64,000 nt of DNA from Thomasclavelia ramosa DSM 1402 (GCF_014131695.1 NZ_CP036346.1:806001-870000), one strand, 5' to 3'. Positions 53,602 through 63,085 are shown, counted from the stretch's first letter. Program-made: numbers and translations. The notes: generated by a model not told the origin, from the letters alone.

Positions 53602-54576
53602 ATGAGTGAACCAATTTTAAAAGTAAAAGGACTTAAAGTTCATTTCCCAGTATCTGGTGGATTCTTAGCTAAAAAACAAGTTGTAAAAGCAGTTGATGGA
53701 GTGGATTTTGAGATTGCTCCTGGTGAAACTTTTGGCTTAGTTGGAGAATCTGGATGTGGTAAAAGTACTACTGGACGTGCTTTGGTTAAAATTTATGATC
53801 CAACAGAAGGGCAAGTCATTTTTGAAGGTGAAGATATTACAAAAATTAAAGGAGCTAAATTAAAAGAGTTCCGTCGTGATATGCAGATGATTTTTCAAGA
53901 TCCATATGCAAGTTTAAATCCACGAATGACTGTTGGGGAAATTATTCGTGAACCAATGGATATTCATGGGGTTTATGATACAAAAGAAGAACGCGAAAAA
54001 AGAGTTCGTGAATTATTAGAGATCGTTGGTTTGAAACCAGATCACATTCGTCGTTATCCTCATGAGTTCTCAGGAGGACAAAGACAAAGAATTGGAATTG
54101 CGAGAACCCTTGCATTAAATCCAAAGTTTATTGTATGTGATGAACCGATTTCAGCTTTGGATGTTTCGATTCAAGCACAGGTTATCAATTTACTTGAAAA
54201 GATTCAAAATGAAATGGGAATTGCATATTTATTTATCGCCCACGATTTAAGTATGGTTAAACATATTTCTGATCGTATTGGGGTAATGTATTTGGGAAAT
54301 ATGGTTGAAATTGGGGATGCTGATGATATTTATCATGAGCCACTTCATCCATATACTCAAGCGCTGTTATCTTCGGTACCTATTCCGGATCCTAAGGTAG
54401 CACGCAACAAAAAACGTATCGTATTGGAAGGTGAGCTTCCAAGTCCGATAAATCCGCCTAGTGGATGCGTCTTCAGGACACGCTGTCCAAAGGCAACTGA
54501 GAGATGTGCACAAGAGAAACCAGCTTTAAAAACAGTTGGAAATCGTCAAGTGGCATGTTTCTTATATGAGAAATAG
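53602..54576 (+). CDS. oppF: Oligopeptide ABC transporter ATPase, OppF type
   Basis: 324-residue second ATPase. Walker [11 protein letters not shown]-loop [12 protein letters not shown], signature FSGGQRQR, Walker [15 protein letters not shown], and the C-terminal [14 protein letters not shown] motif. It starts 3 bases after the oppD stop with AAAGGGG upstream. OppD and OppF form a heterodimer in the usual model. Confidence 0.95.
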   Translation: MSEPILKVKGLKVHFPVSGGFLAKKQVVKAVDGVDFEIAPGETFGLVGESGCGKSTTGRALVKIYDPTEGQVIFEGEDITKIKGAKLKEFRRDMQMIFQDPYASLNPRMTVGEIIREPMDIHGVYDTKEEREKRVRELLEIVGLKPDHIRRYPHEFSGGQRQRIGIARTLALNPKFIVCDEPISALDVSIQAQVINLLEKIQNEMGIAYLFIAHDLSMVKHISDRIGVMYLGNMVEIGDADDIYHEPLHPYTQALLSSVPIPDPKVARNKKRIVLEGELPSPINPPSGCVFRTRCPKATERCAQEKPALKTVGNRQVACFLYEK

Positions 54577-54593
54577 TTGAAAGGGGAAAAAAC

Positions 54594-56252
54594 ATGAAAA
54601 AACTATTAGCTTATGGTCTTAGCTTCTTAATGGCTCTAACTTGTTTAACAGGTTGTGGTGGCGGAAGTGAAGCCGATTTACGAGTTGCAGTAGGAAAAGA
54701 CACTGCTGACTTAGATCCTGCAATCGTTGATGATTCAGTAACTGCTAACATTTTAGCGCAAGTTTATCAAGGTTTATATACACTTGATACTGATGGTAAT
54801 GTAATTACTAATTTAGCAACTGATATGCCTGAAATCAGTGAAGATGGTCTTACTTACACAATTAAGATTTCTGGGGATACTAAATGGAGCGATGGAGAAA
54901 AAGTAAAAGCTTCTGACTTCGTATATGCTTGGAAACGTGCGGTAACTACTGGTGGTTACTACACACAATTTATTTGGCAATATATTGATGGTACTTCTCA
55001 TATGGTAAAGGATAAGAAAACAGGTAAAGAAACTGACACTCCTTATACTACTATGGATGAATTAAAAGACTTTGGAGCAACTGCTTTAGATGATACAACT
55101 ATTCAAATTAAGTTAAAATCTAAATGTGCTTACTTTACTTCTTTATTAACTAACACTGTATTCTATCCAGTTAGAGAAGATTATTTGAAAGAAAATGCTG
55201 AAGATATTACAAAATCTTCTTGGGGTAACAATTCTGATGTTCCTTACAATGGAGCATTCAAAGTAACTTCTGTAAACACTAAAGATGAAGTGTTATTAGA
55301 AAAAAATGATGAATATTATGATGCTAAAAATGTTACTTTAAATTCTATTTCTTTTAAAGTAATGTCAGATATGGATGCACAAACTAGTGCGTTTGAAAAA
55401 GGTGATTTAGATTTCGCTACTTCTTGTAACATTGATACTATCAATAGCAAGGATGAATTAAAGAAACAATCTTGGAAAATCGATCCTTTTGTATGTAACT
55501 ACTACGTATTAATCAATGCTGGTGATGAAAATACAAGAGAAGAATTAAAAGATGCTGATATCCGTAATGCAATCGGATTATCAATTAACCGTGCTAATGT
55601 TTTAAAAGCATTAGGATATGGTGACAATGCTTATGAATTAAATGGATTAATTCCAAAAGGTATTCCTGGAGCAACTGGTGACTTCCGTGAAGAACAAGAT
55701 GCTGTAGAAAAATTAGCTACTTATAACTTAGATGAAGCAAAAGCTATCATGACTTCTAAAGGTTATAGTGAAAGTAATATGTTAAAATTAACATATACTT
55801 ACAATGATAACACTATGCATAAAAACGTTGCTCAAGCAATGCAAGCATCTATGAAAGAAGCTTATATTGATCTTACTTTAAGTGCAACTGAAGGTGAAGC
55901 ATTCTTTGATGCTCGTGACAAAGGTGATTTCGAAATCTGTCGTCATGCCATGACTGCTGACTTCATCGATCCAATGGCTTATTTATCAATGTATGTTGGT
56001 TCAACTACTCCAGGTAACACAGTAGATGATGCTAAATACGAAGAATTAGTAGCTGCTGCTAATGCAATTGATGATAAAACTGAACGTATGAATGCTTTAC
56101 ATGCTGCAGAAAACTATTTAGTTGGTGAACAACATTATGTAATTCCATTATTTGGATATGCTGAACCATACTTAATGTCTTCTAAAGTAACAGGTGTAAC
56201 TCATTCACCAGAAGGACATTATCAATTAGCTTATGCTAAAGTTGAAAAATAA
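54594..56252 (+). CDS. oppA: Peptide-binding lipoprotein OppA
   Basis: 552-residue substrate-binding protein. Signal peptide with lipobox LTGC, lipidated Cys at residue 21, so it is tethered on the outer face of the membrane. Then the SBP_bac_5 fold: LRVAVGKDTADLDPAIVDD, GLYTLDTDGNV, the YTIKISGDTKWSDGEKVKASDFVYAWKRA region in pieces, and a YLSMYVGSTTPGN-type late motif. It fits OppA/DppA better than sugar or nickel binders. It closes the transporter operon and has strong, even codon use, as expected for an abundant protein. AAAGGGG precedes the ATG. Confidence 0.93.
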   Translation: MKKLLAYGLSFLMALTCLTGCGGGSEADLRVAVGKDTADLDPAIVDDSVTANILAQVYQGLYTLDTDGNVITNLATDMPEISEDGLTYTIKISGDTKWSDGEKVKASDFVYAWKRAVTTGGYYTQFIWQYIDGTSHMVKDKKTGKETDTPYTTMDELKDFGATALDDTTIQIKLKSKCAYFTSLLTNTVFYPVREDYLKENAEDITKSSWGNNSDVPYNGAFKVTSVNTKDEVLLEKNDEYYDAKNVTLNSISFKVMSDMDAQTSAFEKGDLDFATSCNIDTINSKDELKKQSWKIDPFVCNYYVLINAGDENTREELKDADIRNAIGLSINRANVLKALGYGDNAYELNGLIPKGIPGATGDFREEQDAVEKLATYNLDEAKAIMTSKGYSESNMLKLTYTYNDNTMHKNVAQAMQASMKEAYIDLTLSATEGEAFFDARDKGDFEICRHAMTADFIDPMAYLSMYVGSTTPGNTVDDAKYEELVAAANAIDDKTERMNALHAAENYLVGEQHYVIPLFGYAEPYLMSSKVTGVTHSPEGHYQLAYAKVEK

Positions 56253-56258
56253 GAAATA

Positions 56259-56289
56259 AAATAGGGTACACTTTGTGTACCTTATTTTT
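56259..56289 (+). terminator. Hairpin after oppA
   Basis: AAATAGGGTACAC and GTGTACCTTATTT (one G-U) around TTT, then a short T tail. It may partly terminate, lowering expression of the downstream peptidase and aminotransferase. Confidence 0.7.
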
Positions 56290-56302
56290 CTAGGAGGAAA
56301 CT

Positions 56303-57535
56303 ATGAAAGAGATTAGATCAGTAAAAGAACAATATCAAATTAAAGATGCTTGTTTGAAAGAACGATTAGAACTTATTTTACCTAAAGTAATGAAAAAATA
56401 TGATGTTGATATGTGGATCAGTGCTTCTAAAGAATATAATGAAGATCCATTATTTCATGCAATTACACCAGCTAATTATCCAACTGCACGAAGAATTTCA
56501 TTGTTTGCTTTTGTTAAAGAGGGGGATAATATACATCGTTTTTCTCTCTGTATGCCAAGTGAGGAATTAGCGCCATATTATACAAGTTATTGGACTGATT
56601 TTAATAATGAAGATCAAATGGCTTGTTTAAATCGTTTATGCAAAGAATATGATCCACAAACAATTGCAGTCAATGTTTCAAATAATTTTGCTTTTAGTGA
56701 TGGATTGACACAGGGGTTATATGAAATGATTACAGCAAAAATGGCTCCAGAATATGCTGAACGAATCGTACGTAATGATATGTTGGCAATTAAGCTGATG
56801 GAGTTGCGTACTCCATTAGAATTAGAATTACATCCAGAAGTTATGGAGGTTGCTTTTTCTGTGATTGAAGAAGCTTTTAGTTCAAAAAGTATTATTCCAG
56901 GGGTTACTACTTGTGAGGACTTACAATGGTTGATGATGCAGCGTGTTAAAGATCTAGGATTAGATTATTGGTTTGAACCAACTGTTGATTTACAACGACC
57001 TGGTTTAGATAATCCCCGATATTTTGGTGTAATTGAAAAAGGTGATTTATTACATTGTGATTTTGGAATTAAATATTTGAATATTTGTACGGATACTCAA
57101 AGATTGGCTTATATTGCTAAAGATGATGAAGAGAGTATTCCACAGGAATTGCTTGATGGAATGAAGGTTAATGATCGTTTTCAAGACATTGTGGCTGAAA
57201 ACATGGCTGATGGTAAAAGTGGTAATGATGTTTTGATAGATTCTTTGAAACAAGGTAAAGATGAAGGAATTGAAGCTGTATTATATTCTCATCCATGTAA
57301 TATTTATGGTCATGGGCCAGGGACAACGATTGGTTTATGGAATAATCAAAAAGCAATTCCTGTTAAAGGTGATGTGTTAATGTCATATGATACAACATAT
57401 GCACTTGAATTAAATACAAAGAGCAAAGCTTTTGGCCAAGATTATTATTTCTATACTGAAGAAACAGTAGCATTTACTCGAGATGGATTAATTTATTTAC
57501 ATCCGGGACGTAAAAATATTTATTTTATTAAGTAG
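56303..57535 (+). CDS. M24-family metallopeptidase (Xaa-Pro aminopeptidase-like)
   Basis: 410 residues. N-terminal creatinase-like domain about 1-170, then the pita-bread metallopeptidase fold. The five metal ligands are visible: Asp in LHCDFGIKY, Asp in CTDTQR, His in YGHGPG, Glu in ALELNTK and Glu in YTEETVAF. Such enzymes cleave N-terminal residues before Pro in small peptides. AGGAGG precedes the ATG. The location straight after oppA suggests it trims imported peptides. A non-Xaa-Pro substrate is possible. Confidence 0.85.
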   Translation: MKEIRSVKEQYQIKDACLKERLELILPKVMKKYDVDMWISASKEYNEDPLFHAITPANYPTARRISLFAFVKEGDNIHRFSLCMPSEELAPYYTSYWTDFNNEDQMACLNRLCKEYDPQTIAVNVSNNFAFSDGLTQGLYEMITAKMAPEYAERIVRNDMLAIKLMELRTPLELELHPEVMEVAFSVIEEAFSSKSIIPGVTTCEDLQWLMMQRVKDLGLDYWFEPTVDLQRPGLDNPRYFGVIEKGDLLHCDFGIKYLNICTDTQRLAYIAKDDEESIPQELLDGMKVNDRFQDIVAENMADGKSGNDVLIDSLKQGKDEGIEAVLYSHPCNIYGHGPGTTIGLWNNQKAIPVKGDVLMSYDTTYALELNTKSKAFGQDYYFYTEETVAFTRDGLIYLHPGRKNIYFIK

Positions 57536-57543
57536 GTACTAAG

Positions 57544-58758
57544 ATGAAAAATAGAATGAAAAAAGAGTTTTTAGGGTTTGAAGGCGGGCTATTCAGCGAG
57601 GTAGAAAAAGCGGATGTTGGTGATAGTTTTGCTAAATTAGCTGAAAATGGAGTAGCATTAATGGGATGGGCCGATCCTTTTATGCCTGACTTTTCAATTC
57701 CTGAGCATATTATGGAAAAAACACTTGAAGCAATAAAATCTCCTGTAGCAGCGCATTACACTGCTCCAACGGGAAATATGGAGCTTAGGGCAATGATTTG
57801 TCAAAAAGCCAAGAAAATGTATGGGGTAGATTTAAATCCGGCTAGAAACGTAATTATTACGCCTGGAAGTGATAGTGCTTTATTCTTTGCAATGTATCCT
57901 TTCTTGGAAAAGGGTGATGAAGTAATCATTCCTTGTCCAAGTTATCCTAATAATATGCAAAATATTACAATGATGCAGGCTACGCCGGTAGTTCTTGAAT
58001 TAAATGAAGCTGAAGATTATCAAATTAATCAACAAGCATTAGAATCACTAGTTAGTAACAAGACTAAGATGATTGTTTTAACTCATCCTAATAATCCGAC
58101 TACAACAGTCTATAATCATGAAAGTCTTATGGCAATTAGGGAAGTGGTTTTAAAACATGATTTAGTACTTGTTTGTGATCAGGCTTTTGAAGATTTTACA
58201 TTTGAAAATGAGTTTATTGCACCGATGGCTTTAGATGGTATGTTTGAACATACAGTTACCGTTTGTTCAATTTCTAAAGGGATGGGATTAAGCGGTTATC
58301 GAGTTGGCTATATTATGGCAAGTGATGTAATTATGGATGTGATGTATGGTTGTGCGGTAAGTGTGATTGGGGCAACTAATACTGTTAGTCAAATTGCTGC
58401 AATTGAAGCTTTTAAGCATCCTGAATTTATGGATGAATTCAACCGTGCTTACGATATTCGTCGTCATCAAGCTTACAATATTTTAAATACAGTACCTGGG
58501 GTTTCAATGGAATTGCCAGCCTCTGGTTTCTTAGCCTGGGTTGATGTTAGCGCTTTAGGCGATAGTAGTGCGATTTGTAAGCGTCTTATTAGTGAAGCTA
58601 AAGTGGCGGTTAATGATGGAATTAATTATGGACCCGGTGGAGCAGGACATCTACGTATTGTATTAGGTGTTTATCGTGATGATCAACAAGTTATCGAAGC
58701 ATTAACTCGGATGGCAGCAACATTAGATGCAATTGCTAAAGAAAAAGGTATAAAATAA
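57544..58758 (+). CDS. PLP-dependent class I/II aminotransferase
   Basis: 404 residues, fold type I. Visible: AAHYTAPTGNMELR at the N-terminal substrate loop, TPGSDSALFF, the PLP-stacking PSYPNN, HPNNPTTTV (Asn contacting PLP), CDQAFEDF (Asp contacting pyridine N) and the Schiff-base Lys in SISKGMGLSGYRVGY; C-terminal Arg in HLRIVLGVY. Likely an aspartate/aromatic-type aminotransferase; the exact amino acid cannot be read. It begins 8 bases after the peptidase stop, so both are one unit of peptide catabolism. Confidence 0.9.
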   Translation: MKNRMKKEFLGFEGGLFSEVEKADVGDSFAKLAENGVALMGWADPFMPDFSIPEHIMEKTLEAIKSPVAAHYTAPTGNMELRAMICQKAKKMYGVDLNPARNVIITPGSDSALFFAMYPFLEKGDEVIIPCPSYPNNMQNITMMQATPVVLELNEAEDYQINQQALESLVSNKTKMIVLTHPNNPTTTVYNHESLMAIREVVLKHDLVLVCDQAFEDFTFENEFIAPMALDGMFEHTVTVCSISKGMGLSGYRVGYIMASDVIMDVMYGCAVSVIGATNTVSQIAAIEAFKHPEFMDEFNRAYDIRRHQAYNILNTVPGVSMELPASGFLAWVDVSALGDSSAICKRLISEAKVAVNDGINYGPGGAGHLRIVLGVYRDDQQVIEALTRMAATLDAIAKEKGIK

Positions 58759-58784
58759 AAACATGAATTTGAATTCATGTTTTT
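58757..58784. terminator. Bidirectional terminator
   Basis: AAAAACATGAATT and AATTCATGTTTTT around TG, shared by the convergent aminotransferase gene and the small membrane protein gene. Confidence 0.87.
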
Positions 58785-59073
58785 ATTTTGCTGCTTTTTT
58801 TGATTTTTTATTACAGATGTACGCAACTGCAATAGTAATTACAGCAACGATAGGTAGGATCCATAAGAAATTACTATTAATGTATTTATAATCTCCTGAC
58901 CATACCGAAGTCCATTCACCGATTTTTTTAATTAGAATAGCAATAGCATAAGAAGTTGTAACAACTTGTACTGCACCAACTAATAATTTAGTCCATTTAG
59001 GAAAGACTTCAGTGAATAAAATTAAAGAAATAATACATACTGCACTAATAAAACAATTTATTACGAAATACAT
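58783..59073 (-). CDS. Small integral membrane protein, unknown
   Basis: 96 residues with three hydrophobic segments (about 2-24, 30-48, 68-88) and a Lys-rich C-terminal tail ICNKKSKKAAK that should face the cytoplasm. No family recognised. AAAGGAGA precedes the ATG and a plausible promoter lies 30 bases upstream, so it is a real, independently transcribed gene. Confidence 0.75.
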   Translation of the reverse strand: MYFVINCFISAVCIISLILFTEVFPKWTKLLVGAVQVVTTSYAIAILIKKIGEWTSVWSGDYKYINSNFLWILPIVAVITIAVAYICNKKSKKAAK

Positions 59074-59102
59074 AGCAATTCTCCTTTAACGTATACTTAA
59101 AT

Positions 59103-59131
59103 AAAATACCATAAAATCGTCCCAAATGCAA
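59103..59131 (-). promoter_or_regulatory. Promoter of the small membrane protein
   Basis: On the minus strand TTGCAT (59126-59131), 17-base spacer ending TGG, TATTTT (59103-59108). Confidence 0.5.
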
Positions 59132-59195
59132 TATCAACTATATATTATGCCATAAATATGCTAAGATATAACTAAGAATATAAATGGAGGCTATT

Positions 59196-60188
59196 ATGAA
59201 GTTATTAACTATCTGTATTCCTTGTTACAACGCAATCGAGTATATGCACAAAGCATTGGGTTCCTGTTTATTATTAAAAGATGAACTAGAAGTTATTATT
59301 ATTGATAAAAATTCAACTGATGAAACTTATGAAGTAGCAATGGAATATCAAAATGAATACCCTGATACTTTTAAAGTTATTAAAAATACTGAAAATATCG
59401 ATGATATTAAATGTGCTTATCAGTATACCACCGGATTATATTTTAAACTCTTGAATAGTTATGACTGGTTTGATCAGGCATCTTTAGTACGGGTCATTGA
59501 AACATTAAAAGATATTATTCGAGTACAAGCAAATCTGGATGTTTTAGTAACCGATTATTTTTGTTGTTATGGAAAAAGACCACGCAAAGTAAGCTATCGT
59601 TCGCTTTTGCCAAGTGATAAAATTTTTGGCTGGCATGAAATAAAACATTTTAAAAAACAGCAATATTTATTAACACCGGCATTAATTATAAAAACTAAGA
59701 TTATTAAAGAAGTGATTGATAATTTTCCTCTAAATGCAACTTTTTATATGGAGATGTTTGCCTACGCTCCTCTTCCATATATTAGATCATTTTGCTATAT
59801 CGACATGCCTTTATACTGTTTTGGCCGTAATCCATTTGAAAATGTTATTAATAACGATATTTTTATTCCTGCATTATTAGATACAGCACGTGAATATATT
59901 GATTATTATGATATTTATACACTGCGCTCTCGTAAGCAACGTCATTATATGATCAAGTATCTATCAATGATTACTTTGATAACTTGTGCTCTTTTATCTC
60001 ATGATGGTTCACCTGAGAGTATTCAAGATAAAGATGATTTGTGGAGTTATTTAAAATATACCAAGCCTAAATTATACAAGGAACTTCGAAAAACTACATA
60101 TGGACGCTTATTCTCGATTGAAGGTCGTTTATCTAAAAATATTATTGATAAAGCTTATAATGTTATTTTAAAACTATATGGAATTTAA
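59196..60188 (+). CDS. Family 2 glycosyltransferase
   Basis: 330 residues. GT-A fold start LLTICIPCYNAIEYMHKALGS and EVIIIDKNSTDET are typical of GT2 enzymes that move sugars from nucleotide donors to surface polymers. Where homologues usually have a DSDDW-type metal-binding motif, this protein reads LLNSYDWFD, so the first Asp is Asn; activity may be altered. No membrane helix is evident. The frame reaches ATG 59184, but GGAGG at 59186-59190 supports ATG 59196. It stands alone, followed by a terminator. Confidence 0.85.
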   Translation: MKLLTICIPCYNAIEYMHKALGSCLLLKDELEVIIIDKNSTDETYEVAMEYQNEYPDTFKVIKNTENIDDIKCAYQYTTGLYFKLLNSYDWFDQASLVRVIETLKDIIRVQANLDVLVTDYFCCYGKRPRKVSYRSLLPSDKIFGWHEIKHFKKQQYLLTPALIIKTKIIKEVIDNFPLNATFYMEMFAYAPLPYIRSFCYIDMPLYCFGRNPFENVINNDIFIPALLDTAREYIDYYDIYTLRSRKQRHYMIKYLSMITLITCALLSHDGSPESIQDKDDLWSYLKYTKPKLYKELRKTTYGRLFSIEGRLSKNIIDKAYNVILKLYGI

Positions 60189-60216
60189 AAACTGCTTAAT
60201 AGCAGTTTTTTATTTG
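60187..60216 (+). terminator. Terminator of the glycosyltransferase gene
   Basis: AAAAACTGCT and AGCAGTTTTT around TAAT, then TATTT. Confidence 0.88.
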
Positions 60217-60220
60217 AATA

Positions 60221-60238
60221 GTGTATAATTGTATACAA
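60221..60238. repeat. Shared 18-base near-palindromic motif, copy 2
   Basis: GTGTATAATTGTATACAA, one mismatch from 50571-50588. It contains the perfect palindrome TTGTATACAA beside a TGTATAAT that looks like a -10. It may be an operator. Confidence 0.55.
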
Positions 60239-60313
60239 ATTTATGATTTTCACTTTATAGTTTATGAATATACTAAAAAATAATAAAAAAATTAGATTTT
60301 TTCAATATTTATA

Positions 60314-60341
60314 TTGACATTTTTCTTATAGAAGCTATAAT
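60314..60341 (+). promoter_or_regulatory. SigA promoter upstream of cysE
   Basis: TTGACA (60314-60319), 16-base spacer, TATAAT (60336-60341). Start predicted near 60348, nearly 200 bases before cysE. Confidence 0.8.
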
Positions 60342-60347
60342 CTATTT

Positions 60348-60451
60348 ATAAATCAATTAATGATTTATGTAGGGGAAGAAAGATACACACTATAATAGTA
60401 TCTAATAACGTTTAAACAGAACTCATGGGGGATGAGTTCTGTTTAATTTTT
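60348..60451 (+). ncRNA. Structured leader or small RNA ending in a strong terminator
   Basis: About 100 bases from a consensus promoter to an intrinsic terminator. Three stems: AAATCA/TGATTT near the 5' end, AGATAC/GTATCT in the middle (about 60380-60402), and the terminator AAACAGAACTCAT/ATGAGTTCTGTTT around GGGGG (60414-60444) with AATTTTT. No coding frame of note. It is either a free-standing small RNA or a riboswitch/attenuator for cysE. I see no T-box or SAM-riboswitch signature. Confidence 0.5.
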
Positions 60452-60544
60452 GCCTAGAAAAAAAATAAAAAATTTCATAAATATAATATATATTAGTTGC
60501 ATTATTGATGATTTATCGATATATTAACTAGAAGGAGTGAGAGT

Positions 60545-61087
60545 ATGGAAAATAGGAGTTTAATAAAAAAAGTACTAGAGACGGATCCGGCTGCGAGATA
60601 TGCCTTAAATGTGATTATTAATTATCCTGGGGTACATGCAATGTTTTGTTATCGGATCAATAGTTTTTTGTGGAAGAAATTACATTTAAAATTTTTAGCA
60701 CGGATGTTTAGCCAAATTGCAAGATTTTTTACGGGAATCGAAATTCATCCTGGGGCAACTATTGGAAAGCGTTTATTTATTGATCATGGTATGGGGGTAG
60801 TTATTGGTGAAACAACGATCATAGGTGATGATTGTGTTTTATATCAAGGTGTTACTTTAGGTGGAGTTGGAACTGGTGAACACAAAGTAAAGCGCCATCC
60901 AACGTTATTGAATAATGTCATGGTTTCAGCAGGAGCAAAGGTTATTGGTGATGTTACGATTGGTAATAATAGTATTATTGGAGCTCAAACAGTTGTGTTA
61001 AAGGATGTCCCTGATAATTGTACAGTTGTTGGGGTACCAGCATTTATAGTTAAAGAAAATGGCGTTAAAGTTAAAAAAGAATTATAA
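60545..61087 (+). CDS. cysE: Serine O-acetyltransferase
   Basis: Makes O-acetylserine from serine and acetyl-CoA, the first step of cysteine synthesis. 180 residues, short CysE type. An N-terminal helical part is followed by a left-handed beta-helix of hexapeptide repeats: [38 protein letters not shown] and [11 protein letters not shown]. The catalytic His-Asp pair lies in FIDHGMG. AAGGAG precedes the ATG. The 3' end overlaps the PAP2 gene by 29 bases. Confidence 0.94.
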   Translation: MENRSLIKKVLETDPAARYALNVIINYPGVHAMFCYRINSFLWKKLHLKFLARMFSQIARFFTGIEIHPGATIGKRLFIDHGMGVVIGETTIIGDDCVLYQGVTLGGVGTGEHKVKRHPTLLNNVMVSAGAKVIGDVTIGNNSIIGAQTVVLKDVPDNCTVVGVPAFIVKENGVKVKKEL

Positions 61088-61661
61088 ACAGTGGTTTTTT
61101 TTAATCCCATTAGCTTTGTTTATCCTTGATTATTTTCTAATTATGACTGGAATAATTAAACCAATCGATAATTTTGTTTATCAATTGCTGCAAATACTGA
61201 TTAATGAAAGAGTAACACCAATTGTAATTATGGTAACTCATCTAGGAAGTTTTATCGGGATTATTGGAGCAATCTGTGTTTCATTTATAATCAGTAAAAG
61301 AATTGCTCTAGTTTGCTTAGCAGCGTCATTTATCCAGCAGCTGCTTAATCGAATTATAAAGTTTATTGTTAAGCGGCCTCGACCAAGTGTTGTGCATTTA
61401 GTCAACGAAACTAATTATAGTTTTCCTAGTGGACATGCAATGGCAATAACTTGTCTATATGGATTATTTATTTATTATTTGTATCATAGTAAGTTGAAAT
61501 ATCGCAAGTTGTTGATCAGCGGATGTATAATAATTATATTATTTGTGACATTAAGTCGTATATATTTGGGAGTCCATTATTTTAGTGATGTATTTGGCGG
61601 TGTAATGCTTTCTTTAAGTTTGATCATGTATATGAGTAATATTCCCTCTTTTAATGCATAA
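61059..61661 (+). CDS. PAP2-family membrane phosphatase
   Basis: 200 residues, about six membrane helices. Signature triad intact: KFIVKRPRP (KxxxxxxRP), [11 protein letters not shown] (PSGH) and [13 protein letters not shown] (SRxxxxxHxxxD). These enzymes dephosphorylate undecaprenyl pyrophosphate or phosphatidylglycerol phosphate at the outer membrane face; substrate not readable. The start lies within cysE in another frame, without a strong ribosome site, so coupling to cysE translation is likely. Confidence 0.9.
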   Translation: MALKLKKNYKQWFFLIPLALFILDYFLIMTGIIKPIDNFVYQLLQILINERVTPIVIMVTHLGSFIGIIGAICVSFIISKRIALVCLAASFIQQLLNRIIKFIVKRPRPSVVHLVNETNYSFPSGHAMAITCLYGLFIYYLYHSKLKYRKLLISGCIIIILFVTLSRIYLGVHYFSDVFGGVMLSLSLIMYMSNIPSFNA

Positions 61662-61684
61662 ACTGCATTGAGGAGGGTTTTATT

Positions 61685-61870
61685 TTGGAAAAATTAAGTG
61701 AATACGGTCTAACTTTAGTTGTTATTAATGATGATTTCCATTTATATGATCTAGTTAGTAAAGAGGTTTATGAAGTAATGACGTTGTCGCATATAGAGCA
61801 ACTTTTGGATAAGTGGAATAAAAAGGGGAAATGCCTGCATAATTATGGTATAATTAGGATAACTATCTAA
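61685..61870 (+). CDS. Small protein of unknown function (TTG start)
   Basis: 61 residues, soluble, acidic in the middle (INDDFHLYDLVSKEVYEV) with a basic C-terminal half (LLDKWNKKGKC). No family recognised. GAGGAGGG at 61670-61677 lies 7 bases before TTG 61685, which makes translation credible. It sits between the PAP2 and AI-2E exporter genes in the same direction. A hairpin AATGCA/TGCATT at the PAP2 stop precedes its ribosome site. Confidence 0.65.
   Translation: MEKLSEYGLTLVVINDDFHLYDLVSKEVYEVMTLSHIEQLLDKWNKKGKCLHNYGIIRITI
61846..61854 (+). promoter_or_regulatory. Extended -10 promoter of the AI-2E-type exporter gene
   Basis: TGGTATAAT (TATAAT at 61849-61854), inside the 3' end of the 61-residue gene, 29 bases before ATG 61883. 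Confidence 0.55.
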
Positions 61871-61882
61871 GGAGAATTATAA

Positions 61883-62980
61883 ATGCAAAAAGATAAATTA
61901 AAACAATATAGTGGACTGTTAATAATCGGAATTTTGTTAATAGTTGTTTATAAGGTATTTGAACCATCATGGTTTTCGGTATTATTAAATGCGTGCTTCC
62001 CGATTATTATAGGTGGGGTACTAGCCTATTTTTTAGAGCCGTTAGTACAGATGGTGACTAAACTGTTTGAAAACTGTCAAAGCTCATTTTTGAAAAAGCA
62101 TAGACGTGTATTAAGTGTTTTATTAGTGAGCTTGGCAGTAATTTTAATGATTATTTTGTTATTGACCTGGTTAATTCCTATGGTTATGGATTATGCAGTA
62201 GAATTTGCTAAAAATATTGATACATATGTTAAGAGTTTTGAAGCATCGATAAATAGTTCTTTTGAAGATCCTAATTTAGCTGGAACGATTATCCAGGTGG
62301 AGCAGACTTTTGTTGATTCTATCAAAAGTCTTAGCGCAAATGATTTTATGGAAGTAATTGCTTTTGCAGGTAAAACGGGGAGTACGTTATTAACTATTTT
62401 GATGGGCTTGATCTTTTGTCCATATATTTTGATTGAAGCAGAAAAACTTGCACGTATTTTTGATCGTTTTATGCTTTGTTTTATTAGTCAAGAAAATTTG
62501 GATTTAATTCATGGTTATGCGATTAAATCACATCGTATTTTTGGTAATTTTATTTATGGGAAATTCATTGATTCAGTCATTATTGGATTGATTGCACTAG
62601 TCGGATTTGGACTGATGGGCTTACCGTTTTTCCCATTATTAGCTTTTGTTGTTTTTATTACCAACATGATTCCTTATTTTGGACCATTCATAGGTGGGGT
62701 GCCTGTAGTTTTTATCGTATTATTAACAAATGGGATAATGCCAGCAATCTGGACTGCTCTTTTCATTTTTGCGTTACAGCAGTTTGATGGCTTAATTTTA
62801 GGACCGCGCATTTTAGGCGATAGTGTAGGAATATCACCATTTTGGATTATTTGCTCGATTACCATATTTGGGAGTCTCTTTGGATTCTTGGGAATGTTTT
62901 TAGGAGTTCCGTTAATTTGTGTAATTCGGATGTTCTTTAATGATTTCCTAGAATATCGAAAAAATCGTATTAAAGATTAA
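61883..62980 (+). CDS. AI-2E family transporter (PerM/YdiK type)
   Basis: 365-residue membrane protein with about eight hydrophobic segments. The family pattern is present: an early helix pair with PIIIGGVLAYFLEPLV, a long extracytoplasmic helical region about 105-160, FGNFIYGKFIDSVIIGLIALVGF, NMIPYFGPFIGGVPVV and ILGDSVGISPFWII. Members export AI-2 or indole-like metabolites or act as ion antiporters; the substrate here is unknown. AAGGAGA precedes the ATG and a terminator follows. Confidence 0.9.
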   Translation: MQKDKLKQYSGLLIIGILLIVVYKVFEPSWFSVLLNACFPIIIGGVLAYFLEPLVQMVTKLFENCQSSFLKKHRRVLSVLLVSLAVILMIILLLTWLIPMVMDYAVEFAKNIDTYVKSFEASINSSFEDPNLAGTIIQVEQTFVDSIKSLSANDFMEVIAFAGKTGSTLLTILMGLIFCPYILIEAEKLARIFDRFMLCFISQENLDLIHGYAIKSHRIFGNFIYGKFIDSVIIGLIALVGFGLMGLPFFPLLAFVVFITNMIPYFGPFIGGVPVVFIVLLTNGIMPAIWTALFIFALQQFDGLILGPRILGDSVGISPFWIICSITIFGSLFGFLGMFLGVPLICVIRMFFNDFLEYRKNRIKD

Positions 62981-63005
62981 TGAGCAGAATCATTAATCTT
63001 TTTTT
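62972..63005 (+). terminator. Terminator of the AI-2E-type exporter gene
   Basis: AAAGATTAATGA and TCATTAATCTTT around GCAGAA, then TTTT. Confidence 0.88.
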
Positions 63006-63085
63006 GTGCCAGTAAATCTCAATACGTGCCATAAGTATATCATTTTAATAATAATTAGATAAAATAAAATTAGGAGGAGATGGAC

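Noticed and set aside
60348-60451. T-box riboswitch for cysE
   Set aside because: I looked for the T-box antiterminator core (AGGGTGGnACCGCG) and a specifier loop; neither is present and the leader is too short.
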